From an uncultured Eubacterium sp. (GTDB lineage Bacteria > Bacillota > Clostridia > Lachnospirales > Lachnospiraceae), in the NCBI GenBank assembly GCA_948579355.1, contig CAPAOV010000002.1, positions 111,728-175,727 on the forward strand: 64,000 nt of DNA, given 5' to 3'. The notes below the pieces were generated by a model. It had not been told where the DNA came from. It ran no database searches and saw nothing but the letters and a program-made list of their open reading frames with translations. A program made the position numbers and the translations under genes. Numbering within the stretch: position 1 is the stretch's first letter; each line of letters starts with the position of its first letter. This document shows positions 7,985-16,140 of this stretch, in pieces.

Positions 7985-10207
7985 ATGCGTAATTATAGTG
8001 TAAAGGGAGCCGCGCGGGGACGTTTTTTTCGATTAACACTTCTTCTTTGGGGCGTACTCATATGCAGTCTGTTAAGTGTCCCGCAAACGAAAATTCAGGC
8101 TGCTTCTTCTGTAAAAATTCGATATAATGGGAAAACCCATAAAAACAAATCAAAAAAAATGACAGTAAAATATAACGGAAAAACCGTTTCCAAAAAATCA
8201 TATAAAGCTCTTATAATTAAGAAAAAATACATGGTTCCTTACACTGATGTTTTCAAAAAAGGTGTAAAAGCCAAATGTAAATACAAGAAATCGAAAAAAT
8301 CATTGTCCATTTCTGCCAACGGCTCTACTTTAGTTATGACAGTAGGTAAGAAAACGGCAAAATTAAATGGAAAAAGGGTAACGTTGCCTGCCGCTCCGTT
8401 ATCTGTGCGCTATGTTTCCAAGAAAAAAACAAAAATCTTAGTACCCATTAACTATGTAGCAAAAACATTACATTTATCCTACAAAAAGTCAGGTTCCACA
8501 ATTATGCTCGGCGCACCTTTATTGCTGACTTGTGATAATGTGACAACATATTATACGGGGGTACAGGGAAATATCTTTTATAATCATAAATTATACAATT
8601 TAAAAACCCTGCCGGTAATTAAAGTATCCAAAAATATGTACATGCCTGCAGAAGAAACAATAAAAAATATAATGGGCCTCGATTATGAATATGATGCCGG
8701 TAAAAAAGAAATTGCTATATCTAACGAAGATACTGATAAAGAATTAATCGTCACTATTAACAGTAAAAATGCCATTTTAAATGACAAGAAAATTACGTTG
8801 TCTGCACCCGCAAAGATTATCCGTAATAATAAAACCAAAAAAGATATCGTCTGCATTCCGGCAGCAACAATTTTAAAACAACTCAATTACACAAGGGGAT
8901 GGAATAAATCCGGTAACTATTACCAGATTCAAAGTAAAGAATTTTTCTCTTGGGAAAAAACTCTTTCACAAGAAGAGAAGAGTAGTACGACGACTAACAC
9001 GCTGCACAAGTTCAGTGCCGTCTATTTAGAGCAGGGTGGCACCGGTTCCATCACATTCCGCTTAACCGGAACCTTACATGATATACTGAAAACGGCGACG
9101 GTAAACCGCTCCGGAAATGTAATCACCGCTACGATTCCGAAATCAGATTACATTTTAGACAAACACCAATTTAATAATTTTGGAGAAATTGTGCAGAAAA
9201 TGGATATTACCGAAAAAGGAGATTCCGTTATTATTAGTTTTCAATGTATGAATGTGGCAGATTTTTCTTATATTACACAAAATGGTGTTTTGGAAATTAA
9301 TATTCTATATACTTATGGAAGTACAGACGGAAGCGTAATCAGCTATTCCTTATCCATTCCAAAACCTGCCGGCGTCACAATGTCAAATGTTAGTAATGAA
9401 GATTTATACGCCAGCAAGACATTTAAAGTATATATTAATGGAGACCATGTCGCTTTTTACCAAAACAATCCGATTATCATTAATAATAGTAATATTAAGA
9501 ATCTTACCGTTACCAGAAGCGGAGCGAATACGGTTATAACAATCACCACCGCTACTTTATCCGGATACAAAATCTTTGACAAGGGAGACTGTTTCCAGAT
9601 AAAAATGGGGACACCGAAAAAGATATACAAAAACATTGTCGTATTAGATGCCGGACATGGCGGACACGACCCGGGTGCTCAGAACAGGGGAACAAATGAA
9701 AAGGATTTGACGTTTAAGATATTGTACACATTGATGAAAAACTATTTTTCGGGCAATGCACCAGATACGAAAGTCTATTGGACACGAACCAATGATAGCT
9801 ATATCTCTTTGGCAAATCGTGCCGCATTTGCCAAATCTGTCGGTGCAGACGTCTTTATCAGTCTTCATATGAATTCAGCCACCAACACGTCTGCAAACGG
9901 TACGGAAGTTTATTATTCCGTATCCAATAACAGTAAAAGCTTTAGTGGTATAACAAGCCAGAAGATGGCTAATTTATTTAAAACAAGACTTGTCAATGAC
10001 TTAAAAACAAAAAACCGAGGAACAAAATCCGCTGCATACTATGTTCTGAAACATAACACAGTACCGGCTATTTTAATTGAATTGGGATTCTTATCCGGCA
10101 ATTCGGACTATGGTAAATTAACAAATCCAACCTTTCAAAATAATGCGGCAAAATCCATCTACAATGGAATCATGTCGTTATTTAGCACATATCCGACAGG
10201 ACGTTAA
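7985..10207 (+). CDS. Secreted N-acetylmuramoyl-L-alanine amidase with N-terminal beta-domains
   Basis: A 740 aa cell-wall hydrolase. Signal peptide about 1-38 (hydrophobic LTLLLWGVLICSLLSV, then QAASS). About 40-330 is very Lys-rich, with repeats resembling copper-amine-oxidase-N-like domains (VKYNGKTV, KILVPINYVAKTL, VCIPAATIL). An AMIN-like segment spans about 340-440. The C-terminal Amidase_3 catalytic domain is about 545-735, with zinc ligands in VVLDAGHGGHDPGA, the Glu in GTNEKDL, HMNS, and the catalytic Glu in ILIELGFLS. It cleaves the lactyl-L-Ala bond of peptidoglycan; the basic N-terminal part probably holds it to the anionic wall. Transcribed alone; ends 6 bases from the convergent recombinase gene. 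Confidence 0.9.
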   Translation: MRNYSVKGAARGRFFRLTLLLWGVLICSLLSVPQTKIQAASSVKIRYNGKTHKNKSKKMTVKYNGKTVSKKSYKALIIKKKYMVPYTDVFKKGVKAKCKYKKSKKSLSISANGSTLVMTVGKKTAKLNGKRVTLPAAPLSVRYVSKKKTKILVPINYVAKTLHLSYKKSGSTIMLGAPLLLTCDNVTTYYTGVQGNIFYNHKLYNLKTLPVIKVSKNMYMPAEETIKNIMGLDYEYDAGKKEIAISNEDTDKELIVTINSKNAILNDKKITLSAPAKIIRNNKTKKDIVCIPAATILKQLNYTRGWNKSGNYYQIQSKEFFSWEKTLSQEEKSSTTTNTLHKFSAVYLEQGGTGSITFRLTGTLHDILKTATVNRSGNVITATIPKSDYILDKHQFNNFGEIVQKMDITEKGDSVIISFQCMNVADFSYITQNGVLEINILYTYGSTDGSVISYSLSIPKPAGVTMSNVSNEDLYASKTFKVYINGDHVAFYQNNPIIINNSNIKNLTVTRSGANTVITITTATLSGYKIFDKGDCFQIKMGTPKKIYKNIVVLDAGHGGHDPGAQNRGTNEKDLTFKILYTLMKNYFSGNAPDTKVYWTRTNDSYISLANRAAFAKSVGADVFISLHMNSATNTSANGTEVYYSVSNNSKSFSGITSQKMANLFKTRLVNDLKTKNRGTKSAAYYVLKHNTVPAILIELGFLSGNSDYGKLTNPTFQNNAAKSIYNGIMSLFSTYPTGR

Positions 10208-10213
10208 AACTTT

Positions 10214-11275
10214 TTAACTATCTCTCAATTTAATAACAGAAGCAGCCTTGCGTTTGCGGTCCTCTTCGAGGGCCGCATAATGCTTTCTCGTCGTGTTTAC
10301 ATCATTGTGGCCTAATACTTCCGCAACTAGATAAATGTCCCCCGTTTCGCGGTATAAATTGGTTCCATAGGTACTTCTTAATTTGTGAGGCGTAATATGC
10401 TTAATCGTCGTAACATGCTTCGCACAATCCGTAACTAAATTCTCAATGGACTGCACACACATACGTCTCTTCTGAACGGACAGAAACAGCGCATGTTCAT
10501 GCCCCTCCTTAGCAGCTATCGTCTTTCTCTCTGCATAATAGTCATATAAACTTTCCGCCACCTCATCGCCAAAATAGACAAAATCCTCTTTGCCGCCTTT
10601 TCGCATAATTTTAATCCGGTTATTCTTAAAATCAATGTCTTCCAAATCTAAGCCGACACACTCGGAAACACGGATACCGGTTCCTAATAATAAGGTAAAA
10701 AGAGCAAGGTTTCTCGTCTTGTTCTTGTCAAAATAAACCTTTTTCATTCCCGTCAATTCATCGCCACCGTGCTCAACATAGTCAAGCAAATTTGCCACCT
10801 CATCCGCATCAAGGCGGACAATTTCCCGTTTGTGAAGTTTCGGCATATCTACAATGACAGTAGGATTATTCTTGATTAATTCCCGTTTATAATAATAGTT
10901 AAAAAAACTTCTCAGCGTAGCAAGCTTGCGGTGAAGCCCGCGTTCCTTATTCGTCTTAATCGTTCCATCTGCATCTTTATAATATTTCAGATACTCTAAA
11001 TATTCTTCAATATCAACCGGCTGCAGCAATTCCAAATCGGATAGTGCAATTTCAGTAATATCCGAAAATTTATGAAAATACGGATTACTTTCAAATAAGA
11101 AAGAAAAAAATAACCGAATATCATAAACATAAGAAATTCTTGTCTTTGCTGATGTATTTGGCTCAATGGCGCGAAAAAAATCTTTGGCAAATGTCGGAAG
11201 CGTTGTAAGGACACTTCGTAACTTAAGCGTGTTATCACGGTCATTTTGTTCATGGTATGTTATTTTCTTATCCAT
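10214..11275 (-). CDS. Tyrosine recombinase, XerS-like
   Basis: A 353 aa integrase-family recombinase. The SAM-like core-binding domain is about 20-150. The catalytic domain carries R in LGTGIRVSECVGL, K near RKGGKEDFVYF, HKLR in ITPHKLRSTYGT, H in LGHNDVNTTRKHY, and the final Tyr as nucleophile. Its length and long N-terminal arm resemble XerS of streptococci (about 356 aa) more than XerC/XerD (about 300 aa). The start at 11275 has a GGAGA site. No phage or transposon genes are adjacent, so chromosome dimer resolution is more likely than integration, but unproven. Confidence 0.8.
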   Translation of the reverse strand: MDKKITYHEQNDRDNTLKLRSVLTTLPTFAKDFFRAIEPNTSAKTRISYVYDIRLFFSFLFESNPYFHKFSDITEIALSDLELLQPVDIEEYLEYLKYYKDADGTIKTNKERGLHRKLATLRSFFNYYYKRELIKNNPTVIVDMPKLHKREIVRLDADEVANLLDYVEHGGDELTGMKKVYFDKNKTRNLALFTLLLGTGIRVSECVGLDLEDIDFKNNRIKIMRKGGKEDFVYFGDEVAESLYDYYAERKTIAAKEGHEHALFLSVQKRRMCVQSIENLVTDCAKHVTTIKHITPHKLRSTYGTNLYRETGDIYLVAEVLGHNDVNTTRKHYAALEEDRKRKAASVIKLRDS

Positions 11276-11381
11276 ATCGATTCTCCATTCTTTATGCGTC
11301 AGATTTTAACACAACACCTTTTATTCATATGGAAACGCCGTTTTATCGTGCATTCCCGCAATTTATTACAGTATAACATAT

Positions 11382-11418
11382 CTCCAGTTTTCTGACAAGT
11401 CTTTTTGAAAAACTGGAG
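11382..11418. repeat. Imperfect inverted repeat upstream of the xerS-like gene, candidate recombination site
   Basis: CTCCAGTTTTC (11382-11392) is matched by GAAAAACTGGAG (11407-11418), inverted, with one extra A and a 14-base centre. It is about 110 bases upstream of the recombinase start. In streptococci the XerS target site is linked to its gene, which makes this a candidate. No T-run follows, so it is not an obvious terminator. Function is inference. Confidence 0.35.
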
Positions 11419-11433
11419 TTTGTCCAAGAGAGT

Positions 11434-11483
11434 TAAAAAACAAAAACCGCACTATCTTCAAAAACTGCTTTTTGTCAAGTGCG
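11434..11483 (-). terminator. Rho-independent terminator of the blaI operon
   Basis: On the minus strand, CGCACT pairs with AGTGCG (11478-11483 with 11448-11453). An inner CAAAAA/TTTTTG stem lies inside, and a T-rich tract corresponding to 11434-11446 follows. It lies just after the stop of the small membrane protein gene. Confidence 0.8.
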
Positions 11484-11493
11484 ATTTCTCTCT

Positions 11494-11760
11494 CTAATAT
11501 CTGTTCTGTCTTGGTGCTTTCGGCTTCTTATAAGTTTTATTTCCGTATTCGTCATACCAGAAAATTGATTTTCGTCCGTTCTTCTTAACAATTTTCCATG
11601 CTTCATCTGAATACTGGTTCCGGATATGCATATGCCGTAACATGATAATTACACCGATAACTAATAAAATTCCAATAATTGTCATTATTGTCTGCTTGAT
11701 ATCTGAAGTTATGAATATCCAAAACTTTTGCAACTCACTTGTGATTATCTTCCAGTTCAA
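11494..11760 (-). CDS. Small single-pass membrane protein in the blaI operon
   Basis: About 88 aa from a TTG at 11760. An ATG at 11781 is in frame, but the ribosome binding site AGGGAGG lies between the two and points to the TTG. One membrane segment (IMTIIGILLVIGVIIML, about 27-43) is followed by a basic cytoplasmic-type tail (WKIVKKNGRKSIFWYDEYGNKTYKKPK). No family is recognised. It lies about 70 bases after the BlaI-like repressor gene on the same strand and before a shared terminator, so it is probably controlled by that repressor. It occupies the place where a BlaR1/MecR1 sensor would be expected but lacks any protease domain. Confidence 0.65.
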   Translation of the reverse strand: MNWKIITSELQKFWIFITSDIKQTIMTIIGILLVIGVIIMLRHMHIRNQYSDEAWKIVKKNGRKSIFWYDEYGNKTYKKPKAPRQNRY

Positions 11761-11829
11761 TAAAATTCCTCCCTTATCCAATGTAAATGATATGAAAATA
11801 TAAAAACAAATGCAATATTTCTATTGCAC

Positions 11830-12204
11830 TTATCTTTTATTAATAATCCGTTGTAATTCAATTATCTGTGATGTCGTTAATGTTTGATAATCCAGATAAT
11901 CGGTAATAAACGTTGACAGAGAGCCATTAAACATCTTTTTTAAGAGAGCTTTTGTTTCAATATTCTGAATTTCCCTTTTAGTTACTTTAGCGCTGCAGAG
12001 AAATCCGGGGTCTTCGCGCTGGACCGCTCCCTTATCAATAAGCCGCTTAATGACAGTATACGTTGTATTCTTTTCCCAACCGATATATTCTTTTATGATT
12101 TTTGAAATATCCTTTGCCGCCAGAACTTTGTTGGACCACAATAATTCCATTACATTGAGTTCTCCCTCGTGCAATCTTATTTCCTTTGTTGGATTATTAC
12201 TCAT
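11830..12204 (-). CDS. BlaI/MecI/CopY family transcriptional repressor
   Basis: A 124 aa winged-helix protein. The DNA-binding half (about 5-78) has the family pattern LHEGELNVMELLWSNKVLAAKDISKII, NTTYTVIKRLIDKGAVQRE. The C-terminal dimerisation helices follow (ALLKKMFNGSLSTFITDYL). The family represses beta-lactamase, mecA or copper genes and is usually inactivated by cleavage by a BlaR1/MecR1 sensor. No such sensor and no beta-lactamase lie nearby. Perfect ACTAC-N4-GTAGT-type dyads in its own upstream region indicate autoregulation. The GGGAGGG ribosome binding site is about 10 bases before the ATG. Confidence 0.9.
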   Translation of the reverse strand: MSNNPTKEIRLHEGELNVMELLWSNKVLAAKDISKIIKEYIGWEKNTTYTVIKRLIDKGAVQREDPGFLCSAKVTKREIQNIETKALLKKMFNGSLSTFITDYLDYQTLTTSQIIELQRIINKR

Positions 12205-12244
12205 ATTAGTATGGCCCTCCCAAACATCAGTAACAATTTTTATT

Positions 12245-12325
12245 ACTACACTAGTAGTTCAAATTTTGTCTACTCTGGTAGAATAGTGTCTCTTTTGTGA
12301 AACAAACTTACCGTAACGAGTAAGT
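12245..12325 (-). promoter_or_regulatory. Three operator-like dyads upstream of the blaI-type gene
   Basis: ACTAC-N4-GTAGT at 12245-12258 has the half-sites and spacing of MecI/BlaI operators. TCTAC-N4-GTAGA at 12269-12282 is a second perfect dyad with the same spacing. ACTTAC-N8-GTAAGT at 12306-12325 is a third, wider one. A TTGACA (minus strand) is present near 12351-12356. Autorepression is inferred from position and motif. Confidence 0.72.
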
Positions 12326-12387
12326 CAATTCTACACCTATAGTACTGGCGTTGTCAAGCAGTATTTGGCAAATTTGAATAGAAAAAA

Positions 12388-13332
12388 TCACCCTGTTTTC
12401 ATGCTTTCTATCAACTGCACAAAATATTGCGGTAACGGCGCTTCGACCTCTATATATTGATTTGTGACTGGATGCTGAAATCCTAAAACTTTTGCATGTA
12501 ATGTCTGCCCCTGAAGATATTGAAACGGTTTTGTAATTGCTGGGCCATACACCTTATCTCCCAACAGGGGATGATTGATATAAGACATATGGACACGTAT
12601 CTGATGTGTTCGTCCTGTCTTTAACTGACATTCAATATAATTATATTTTTTGTTGAGATGACTTAGTACCTCATAACTTGTAATTGCATTTTTTCCCTTG
12701 CCCTCCGGAACGACTGCCATCTTCTTGCGCTCCACCGGATGCCGTCCTATATACGTTTCTATCGTTCCTCTTTCTTCCTGCAAATTATGATGGACGATGG
12801 CATGATATTTTCTTGTAATTGAATGCTCACAAAGCTGCTCTGCTAACGATTGGTGAGCAGCATCATTTTTACAGACAATCAGCGCTCCGGTTGTATCTTT
12901 ATCGATGCGATGCACAATACCCGGACGCATAACGCCATTAATACCAGACAGATTCCCTTTACAATGATATAGCAGTCCGTTTACTAACGTATGCTTCATA
13001 TGTCCTGCCGCAGGATGGACAACCATGTCTTTTGGTTTATTAACGACAATCACATCGGAATCTTCATATAAAATATCCAAATCCATTTGTTCCGGCTCAA
13101 TTTGCATTTGTTCCGGCTCTGGTACCATCACTTCTATTTCATCACCAAAAGAAACGGGAATCTTCACTTTAGTGATTGATTTCCCGTTTACGCTCACCTG
13201 ATTATCCTTTATCAGTCTCTGTACATAAGAGCGGGAGAAATCCGTATGTTCGGCAATAAACCGGTCAATCCGCCTCTCCTCTTCTTCCTGCACACTAATT
13301 TGTATGATTTCTCTTTCCAAAAAATTCTTCAT
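12388..13332 (-). CDS. RluD-family 23S rRNA pseudouridine synthase
   Basis: About 314 aa. An N-terminal S4 RNA-binding domain (RIDRFIAEHTDFSRSYVQRLIKDNQVSVNG) is followed by the catalytic domain with GIVHRIDKDTTGALIVCKN, the HRxD motif bearing the catalytic Asp, and the KTGRTHQIRVHM motif. It is the RluD/YlyB type that follows lspA in Firmicutes and modifies helix 69 of 23S rRNA or a related site. The frame is open to 13386, but that part overlaps lspA heavily; ATG at 13332 gives a normal length and a 38-base overlap. The exact start is uncertain. Confidence 0.9.
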   Translation of the reverse strand: MKNFLEREIIQISVQEEEERRIDRFIAEHTDFSRSYVQRLIKDNQVSVNGKSITKVKIPVSFGDEIEVMVPEPEQMQIEPEQMDLDILYEDSDVIVVNKPKDMVVHPAAGHMKHTLVNGLLYHCKGNLSGINGVMRPGIVHRIDKDTTGALIVCKNDAAHQSLAEQLCEHSITRKYHAIVHHNLQEERGTIETYIGRHPVERKKMAVVPEGKGKNAITSYEVLSHLNKKYNYIECQLKTGRTHQIRVHMSYINHPLLGDKVYGPAITKPFQYLQGQTLHAKVLGFQHPVTNQYIEVEAPLPQYFVQLIESMKTG

Positions 13333-13801
13333 CCTTATACTTAAACAAAAAACAATATAGCAGCAATACGGCAGCAATGCAGACAAAACAATCGGCTACA
13401 TTAAATACCGGAAAATTAATCCATTCAAAATATAGAAAATCCACTACATAACGCCACATTATTCGGTCAATAAAATTACCGACTGCTCCGGCCGACAAAA
13501 TAATAATTGATATTCGCAGCAGATTATACTTTTTTTCAAAGGGAATCCTCCGGTAAAAATACAGCATGGCAAATACAACGATAATCGTAATCAAAATAAA
13601 CAGCCACGTTGCATTTTGAAACAATCCCCATGCGGCTCCCCGATTTTCCAAATAGTGCAGAGAAAAAACATTAGGAATAATCACTTTCTCCTGCTCCCTT
13701 AAATTCTGTATGGCAAATTGTTTTGTAAAACGGTCTGCCGCAATCAGCAAAATAAATATGCCGGAATAAATCAAATTAGGAATCACATATTTCTTTTTCA
13801 T
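13295..13801 (-). CDS. lspA: Lipoprotein signal peptidase II
   Basis: A 168 aa membrane aspartic protease that cleaves prolipoproteins before the lipidated cysteine. Four membrane segments are visible. Both catalytic Asp boxes are present: GAVGNFIDRI and FPVFNVADCF, with the upstream ENRGAAWGLF motif. The start is 2 bases after the divIVA stop (TAATAATG), so it is probably translationally coupled. It sits in its usual place between divIVA and the pseudouridine synthase gene. Confidence 0.95.
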   Translation of the reverse strand: MKKKYVIPNLIYSGIFILLIAADRFTKQFAIQNLREQEKVIIPNVFSLHYLENRGAAWGLFQNATWLFILITIIVVFAMLYFYRRIPFEKKYNLLRISIIILSAGAVGNFIDRIMWRYVVDFLYFEWINFPVFNVADCFVCIAAVLLLYCFLFKYKDEEFFGKRNHTN

Positions 13802-13803
13802 TA

Positions 13804-14829
13804 TTAAAAATCATCTACAGAACCAAGAAATTCAAATGGGTCTTCGTCCTGACCTTTCTTTTTCTTATTCTTCTTTCCCAAATTAATACTTTGCAGCAGA
13901 GAATCTAAAGTCGGCGCGCTTTTTTCCTCTTCCTCAACCGGCTCTAACACTTCCTGCTCTGCCAAATCCGCCTCAACCGGTTCTAAATTCAATGGTTCCG
14001 TGACAACTGCGTCGACCGGCTCTAAAACCATTGCATCCTGTACCGGCTGCATTTTCGCCTCCAAAGGTTCCTGTACTGCCTTAATCGTATCGCTCAAATC
14101 AATCGTATCGGCAGTCAGCACATCCATGTTTTCTTCCATGTCATGCGGCTCTTTTTTCATGCGGCTCTTTCTCACTTTGATATCCGGTATTTCCATCGTT
14201 TTATCGAACTGTTCCGCAACTTCCCCTGCCGCGTTGTCTTCCTGTAAAAACTCCTGCGCATCTTCCTGCAGAGGTTCTTCTATCGTTTCTTCCGCTATCA
14301 GCTGCTCCTCCCGTACGTGCTCGTCATAAACCGGTATCGCCTGTTTTTCCTCCTGAATAGCCTCAATTTCCGGAGAATAGACATCAAAATTATCACTCGT
14401 AATCATTTCCAGTTGCGCAGTAGCAACTTGTCGGAGCTGCATTTTATACTGATTAAACTTTTGTACCAACTGCAGACACTTATCCCGAATCTGCTCATAC
14501 TCCTGCTCTGCCTGACAGACAATCTTCTCCGCCTTTTGTGCGGCGTCCTTTTCCATTGCCTCCGCTTTCAGTTGCGCCGCGTCTTTTGTCTCTTTCGCTG
14601 TCTTCTCTGCCAGAACAAGCGCTTTCTGCATTGTCGTCTCAATCGAACGGTAGTATTGAACACCGTCGCTCAATGTTTTCACGTTTTTATTTAATTCCTG
14701 ATTTTCGTTATATAATTCTTTATAATTTTCAAAGATTAATTCCAGATACTCGTCCATTTCCTCTTTATCATAGTATCTTTTCTTCTTTACATTCACTTGC
14801 CTGTTTTTTAAATCCATTGGTGATAACAT
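13804..14829 (-). CDS. divIVA: DivIVA-domain cell division protein
   Basis: At 341 aa it is longer than typical DivIVA because of a disordered acidic tail. The N-terminus (MLSPMDLKNRQVNVKKKRYYDKEEMDEYLELIFENY) is the DivIVA membrane-curvature-binding domain, followed by a coiled-coil to about 160. Residues about 170-310 are Glu/Pro-rich with short repeats (EPVE, EPLE). The final Lys-rich segment GKKNKKKKGQDEDPFEFLGS ends in an acidic/aromatic motif. It recruits partners at the septum or poles. The AAGGAG site precedes the ATG. Confidence 0.88.
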   Translation of the reverse strand: MLSPMDLKNRQVNVKKKRYYDKEEMDEYLELIFENYKELYNENQELNKNVKTLSDGVQYYRSIETTMQKALVLAEKTAKETKDAAQLKAEAMEKDAAQKAEKIVCQAEQEYEQIRDKCLQLVQKFNQYKMQLRQVATAQLEMITSDNFDVYSPEIEAIQEEKQAIPVYDEHVREEQLIAEETIEEPLQEDAQEFLQEDNAAGEVAEQFDKTMEIPDIKVRKSRMKKEPHDMEENMDVLTADTIDLSDTIKAVQEPLEAKMQPVQDAMVLEPVDAVVTEPLNLEPVEADLAEQEVLEPVEEEEKSAPTLDSLLQSINLGKKNKKKKGQDEDPFEFLGSVDDF

Positions 14830-14860
14830 AAAGCTTTCATCTCCTTATTTATCTTATAAA

Positions 14861-15631
14861 TTATTTATATTTATAAATCGTTACTTTCTGCTTTCCCTTT
14901 CGCGTCTGTTCCTCTTTCACAAACAGCTTGTACTTTCCATATCCTTTAATCGTTATCGGCGTATTATCTTTACACCGGTAACTATTTGATGTCCTCTCTT
15001 CATAATCAGCCAGTACGTTCCCCTGCGAAATCAATTGCGCCGCTTTCCCGCGGGCGGAATGAATCATCGCTGCAACAATATTATCCAAACGCAGAGAGGC
15101 AACGCTGCATTCCCGAATCTCGTATTCCTGAGCCGGTATTTCCTCCAAATTTTCCACTATCCGGCAGCGTACAGAAGTTCTTCGCACTAATACCAACCCA
15201 TTGATAAGAAAAGGAACGAATTCTTCATTGCAGAATACATAGGCCGTATGATTACTAATGCGAATATCACCTATCATTGACCGCTCAATTCCCAAATTCA
15301 AAATCGCTCCTAAATAGTCCCGATGACTTATTTCTTTTGCAAATTTCACATTGACCGCTTCAACACACAAACATTGAATGGGAAAAACACACGAATCCGG
15401 TGCAACATCATAATCGGCCGGGAAAAAACCACCCATCTTATGAGCGCAGTCTTCATGGCCGCCCCAAGTGGCAACACGGACATCAAGAAAAGATTTCTTA
15501 TGATTCAAAAATAAGGAGAGTTCTTTTGTCGTCATAAAATCAGTGAATACAGGACTCCCATATCGTCTGGCACGTTCCGCCAAATCATACAGGTGTTGAA
15601 CAAAAAAACTATCCCTCTTACCATCTGCCAT
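14861..15631 (-). CDS. YlmH-like S4-domain RNA-binding protein
   Basis: A 256 aa protein of the YlmH family. The N-terminal two thirds is the conserved YlmH domain (FTDFMTTKELSLF, GGHEDCAHKMGGFFP); a C-terminal S4 domain (ASLRLDNIVAAMIHSARGKAAQLISQGNVLAD) is about 185-235. B. subtilis YlmH acts in ribosome-associated quality control beside RqcH, which is also encoded in this window. It lies between sepF and divIVA, the usual division-cluster order, and starts 2 bases after the sepF stop. Confidence 0.9.
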   Translation of the reverse strand: MADGKRDSFFVQHLYDLAERARRYGSPVFTDFMTTKELSLFLNHKKSFLDVRVATWGGHEDCAHKMGGFFPADYDVAPDSCVFPIQCLCVEAVNVKFAKEISHRDYLGAILNLGIERSMIGDIRISNHTAYVFCNEEFVPFLINGLVLVRRTSVRCRIVENLEEIPAQEYEIRECSVASLRLDNIVAAMIHSARGKAAQLISQGNVLADYEERTSNSYRCKDNTPITIKGYGKYKLFVKEEQTRKGKQKVTIYKYK

Positions 15632-15633
15632 AT

Positions 15634-16122
15634 CTAAAATTCCCGGTTAATGGTTGGCATTTTAGCCATATTTCCATCAATAGACAACGAATCGCCACTA
15701 ATATCTACATTTTCCGGTGTGAAAATAAATATGTATTTGGATATCTGATGATATTGTCCCTTAATCGAATAAATGCATCCGGATATAAAATCCATAATAC
15801 GCTGTGCGTCATCCGGATCAAATCCCTCTAAATTTACAACGACAGGACGTCCCGATAACAACATATTACAAATATTTTGCGAGTCCTCAAACGTCGTCGG
15901 CTTAATAATATTCACTTCCATCATCGAGCGGTTGTTCATAGGAACCACTTTCGGCTTGGAATTTAAAAAGCCCCGCTGCTTTGTCGTCTCCTCATATACT
16001 TCTTCCCGCTGTGAATTGCGCACCGGTTTTGCTTTTACCGGTTCTTCTACATAATCGTCTTCGTATTCATCTTCGTAATCATCCGGTATTTTAAAGAAAT
16101 TCAAAATGGAGTTAATACCCAT
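15634..16122 (-). CDS. sepF: Cell division protein SepF
   Basis: At 162 aa it has an N-terminal amphipathic membrane-targeting helix (MGINSILNFFKI), an acidic linker rich in Glu and Asp, then the SepF core from about 75 (VNIIKPTTFEDSQNICNMLLSGRPVVVNLEGFDPDDAQRIMDFISG). SepF anchors and bundles FtsZ at the division site. It lies between yggS and ylmH; the ribosome binding site AAAGG overlaps the region just after the yggS stop. Confidence 0.95.
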   Translation of the reverse strand: MGINSILNFFKIPDDYEDEYEDDYVEEPVKAKPVRNSQREEVYEETTKQRGFLNSKPKVVPMNNRSMMEVNIIKPTTFEDSQNICNMLLSGRPVVVNLEGFDPDDAQRIMDFISGCIYSIKGQYHQISKYIFIFTPENVDISGDSLSIDGNMAKMPTINREF

Positions 16123-16140
16123 ATAACAAACCTTTCCTTT

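Noticed and set aside
10200..10216. Short palindrome GTTAAAA/TTTTAAC between the amidase and recombinase genes
   Set aside because: The stem is A/T-only and too weak to call a terminator with confidence.
13333..13386. Longer pseudouridine synthase start at 13386
   Set aside because: It would overlap lspA by 92 bases, and the added residues are hydrophobic and unlike S4-domain starts.
14000..14329. Plus-strand Ser-rich frame opposite divIVA
   Set aside because: Antisense to Glu-rich codons of the DivIVA tail; no ribosome binding site.
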